Assembly: GCA_002402545.1 (NCBI GenBank)
Contig: DHGA01000036.1
Span: forward strand, 1 to 33,462
DNA length: 33,462 nucleotides
Direction: 5' to 3'
Source of the DNA: Syntrophaceae bacterium UBA4810
Lineage (GTDB): Bacteria; Desulfobacterota; Syntrophia; Syntrophales; Smithellaceae
The notes beneath the pieces were generated by a model. The model was not told the DNA's origin. It searched no databases and saw only the letters and a list, made by a program, of their open reading frames with translations. Below, piece after piece: positions 31,890 to 33,462 of this stretch (the first letter of the stretch is position 1; each line of letters opens with the position of its first letter). The position numbers and the translations under genes are program-made.

Positions 31890-31921
31890 CCGTTAGAAAG
31901 TGTTCTGCTTTTTTCTAACGG
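31890..31921 (+). promoter_or_regulatory. Leader hairpin, copy 2 (CCCCGTTAGAAA type)
   Basis: CCGTTAGAAA (31890-31899) pairs with TTTCTAACGG (31912-31921) around a 12-base loop containing TCTGC. It shares CCCCGTTAGAAA and TCTGCTTTTT(T)CTAACGG with copy 1. It lies 25 bases before the kaiC-like start, 15 bases ahead of its ribosome binding site. Confidence 0.65.
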
Positions 31922-31946
31922 AAAAAAGATGCGTGGGGAGATGACG

Positions 31947-33462
31947 ATGGTTAAGAAAAAACATGATGTTGCTGTTCTTAAAAAATGCCTAACGGGCATC
32001 AGGGGTCTCGATGATATCACGAAGGGAGGGCTTCCGAAGGGCAGGCCGACCCTGATCTGCGGTTCAGCGGGTTGCGGCAAAACACTTTTCTCCATGGAAT
32101 TTCTCATGCGGGGCGCCATGAATTACAATGAACCCGGGGTCTTCATTACCTTCGAAGAGACGCCGGAGGACCTCGCGAAGAACTTCGCCTCACTTGGTTT
32201 TGATCTCCCTGGTATGGTATCGCGTGGTCTTATAGCCACGGATCACATCAAAATCGAGCGCACCGAGATTGAGGAGACGGGTGAGTACGATTTGGAAGGA
32301 TTGTTCATCCGGCTGGGGAATGCCATTGATTCCATCGGAGCAAAGCGGATTGTCTTAGATACCATCGAAGCACTTTTCTCCGGATTGTCTAATACCGCTA
32401 TCCTTCGGGCAGAACTCAGAAGGCTTTTTCAATGGTTGAAAAAGCGCGGTATGACCGCCATCGTTACGGGGGAAAGCGGCGACAAAACTCTGACACGCTA
32501 CGGACTTGAAGAATACGTGGCCGATTGCGTGATCTTCCTCGACTTCCGCATCGATGATCAAATTTCCACCCGCCGCCTGCGTATTGTCAAGTACCGCGGC
32601 TCATCTCACGGCGCCGACGAGTATCCCTTCCTGATAGACGAGAGCGGCCTCTCTATTCTGCCCATCACGTCCCTGGGACTCGATTACCCCGTTTCCACGG
32701 AACGCGTCGCCACCGGTGTCCCCAGGTTGGATGCCATGCTTGGTGGGAAAGGGTTCTTCCGGGGCAGCACTGTCCTTGTATCCGGTACAGCAGGCACAGG
32801 CAAAACAAGTTTGGCGGCGACGTATGCCGACGCCGCCTGTAAGCGCGGTGAGCGATGCCTGTATTTTGCCTTCGAGGAATCTCCCAACCAGATCATCCGG
32901 AACATGAACTCCATCGGCATCGATCTCGCCCAATGGGTGAAGAAGGATCTCCTCAAGTTTCATTCAGCCCGGCCTTCGCTTTACGGCCTTGAGATGCATC
33001 TTGTTACCTTCCATAAAGTGATCGATGCGTTCAGTCCCCAGGTTTTCGTTGTAGACCCGATCAGCAACCTGACCGCCGCGGGGACGGCATCAGAGGTCAA
33101 ATCCATATTAACGCGCCTGATCGATTATTTGAAGATGAGAAAGATCTCTGTTTTTCTTACGGACCTCACCCATTTTGGCGGCAGCCTCGAACACACAAGC
33201 GAAGAGATATCTTCTCTGATCGATACGTGGCTTCTCCTCCGGGATATCGAACTCCAGGGGGAACGCAACCGGGGTCTCTACATTTTGAAGTCCCGCGGCA
33301 TGGCCCGCTCCAACCAGATTCAGGAGTTCCTGCTCACTAATAAGGGCATTGACCTGATCGACATCTATACCGGTTCCGGCGAGGTATTAACCGGCAGTGC
33401 CCGGGCAGCCCAGGAAGCCGGTGAAAAGGCCTCTGAACTGGCATCCCGGCGAGAGGCGGAGC
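31947..33462 (+). CDS. KaiC-family double RecA-like ATPase, 3' partial
   Basis: The frame is open to the right edge, giving 505 visible residues. The start ATG 31947 has GGGGAG 6 bases upstream; two in-frame ATGs (31929, 31941) are less well placed. Two RecA-like domains are arranged as in KaiC. Domain 1 has GSAGCGKT at 39-46 and the catalytic FEET, and domain 2 has GTAGTGKT at 280-287 and FEES. Aligning by eye to cyanobacterial KaiC, the phosphorylated Ser-Thr pair (HISTITDT) corresponds here to Ser422-Ser423 in EISSLIDT, so autophosphorylation is possible. No kaiA or kaiB is in the window. Non-cyanobacterial KaiC proteins are linked to stress and signalling, matching the adjacent stress genes. 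The C-terminal tail after about 470 looks helical and charged. Confidence 0.92.
   Translation, partial: MVKKKHDVAVLKKCLTGIRGLDDITKGGLPKGRPTLICGSAGCGKTLFSMEFLMRGAMNYNEPGVFITFEETPEDLAKNFASLGFDLPGMVSRGLIATDHIKIERTEIEETGEYDLEGLFIRLGNAIDSIGAKRIVLDTIEALFSGLSNTAILRAELRRLFQWLKKRGMTAIVTGESGDKTLTRYGLEEYVADCVIFLDFRIDDQISTRRLRIVKYRGSSHGADEYPFLIDESGLSILPITSLGLDYPVSTERVATGVPRLDAMLGGKGFFRGSTVLVSGTAGTGKTSLAATYADAACKRGERCLYFAFEESPNQIIRNMNSIGIDLAQWVKKDLLKFHSARPSLYGLEMHLVTFHKVIDAFSPQVFVVDPISNLTAAGTASEVKSILTRLIDYLKMRKISVFLTDLTHFGGSLEHTSEEISSLIDTWLLLRDIELQGERNRGLYILKSRGMARSNQIQEFLLTNKGIDLIDIYTGSGEVLTGSARAAQEAGEKASELASRREAE

Noticed and set aside
30034..31921. The CCCCGTTAG hairpins as integron attC sites
   Set aside because: The order is GTTAG...CTAAC, whereas attC ends are CTAAC...GTTAG; the GTTRRRY/RYYYAAC cores do not fit and there is no integrase.

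Overview
The window is a chromosomal segment of a Gram-negative, probably anaerobic bacterium. The best guess is a Desulfobacterota/Syntrophales-like organism (Syntrophus or Smithella type). This is an inference from the gene mix: an NtrC-family regulator, a beta-oxidation-type 3-hydroxyacyl-CoA dehydrogenase, an NrpR-type nitrogen repressor in a bacterium, a bacterial deoxyhypusine-synthase-like protein, a CsbD/BON/Usp/KaiC stress block and dispersed ATTCCCGC repeats. No rRNA, tRNA, CRISPR array or insertion sequence was seen.

Layout. (1) 1-4119: a histidine kinase (cut by the left edge) and an NtrC-type response regulator, then three small membrane proteins (LapA-domain, YhhN-like, DUF2238/YjdF-like). 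(2) 4148-7344, minus strand: a lipoprotein with a BamE-like tail, a small secreted Cys-rich protein with its own terminator, and a sodium:neurotransmitter-type symporter. (3) 7463-12250: 3-hydroxyacyl-CoA dehydrogenase with a clear promoter and terminator, a stand-alone ABC-like ATPase, then an NrpR-type regulator next to glutamate dehydrogenase, with tandem and inverted repeats in the control regions. (4) 12570-14833: a deoxyhypusine-synthase-like protein without the catalytic lysine, a QueG-like iron-sulfur protein and a flavodoxin. (5) 14954-23488: a long arsenic/thiol-redox cluster: ArsR, small CxxC thioredoxin, TauE/SafE permease, DGC zinc protein, anchored thioredoxin, CcdA, a dispersed repeat, ArsC, Acr3, a VKOR-DsbA fusion, a CSC permease, a rhodanese and a radical SAM/SPASM protein. 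(6) 23524-26666, minus strand: a P-type cation ATPase and an FmdB zinc-ribbon protein. (7) 26869-29163: a 764-residue protein with a class III cyclase-like domain. (8) 29387-33462: a stress block with a sigma-54-like promoter and terminator bounding a possible small RNA, then CsbD, a 39-residue basic protein, a triple-BON protein, a universal stress protein and a KaiC-family double ATPase cut by the right edge. Two related hairpins sit in front of the BON and KaiC genes.

How the genes may work together. Region 5 reads as one functional programme: cytoplasmic arsenate reduction by ArsC and efflux by Acr3, combined with several thiol carriers on both sides of the membrane (CcdA exporting reductant, VKOR-DsbA forming disulfides) and sulfur handling (rhodanese, TauE/SafE). 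Region 3 couples a nitrogen-sensing repressor family to ammonia assimilation. Region 8 is a general-stress set that looks richer in G+C than its neighbours and may have been acquired separately. The strongest candidates for something undescribed are the sigma-54-like promoter/terminator unit at 29387-29549, the paired leader hairpins, the cyclase-like protein, and the composite arsenic/thiol cluster.
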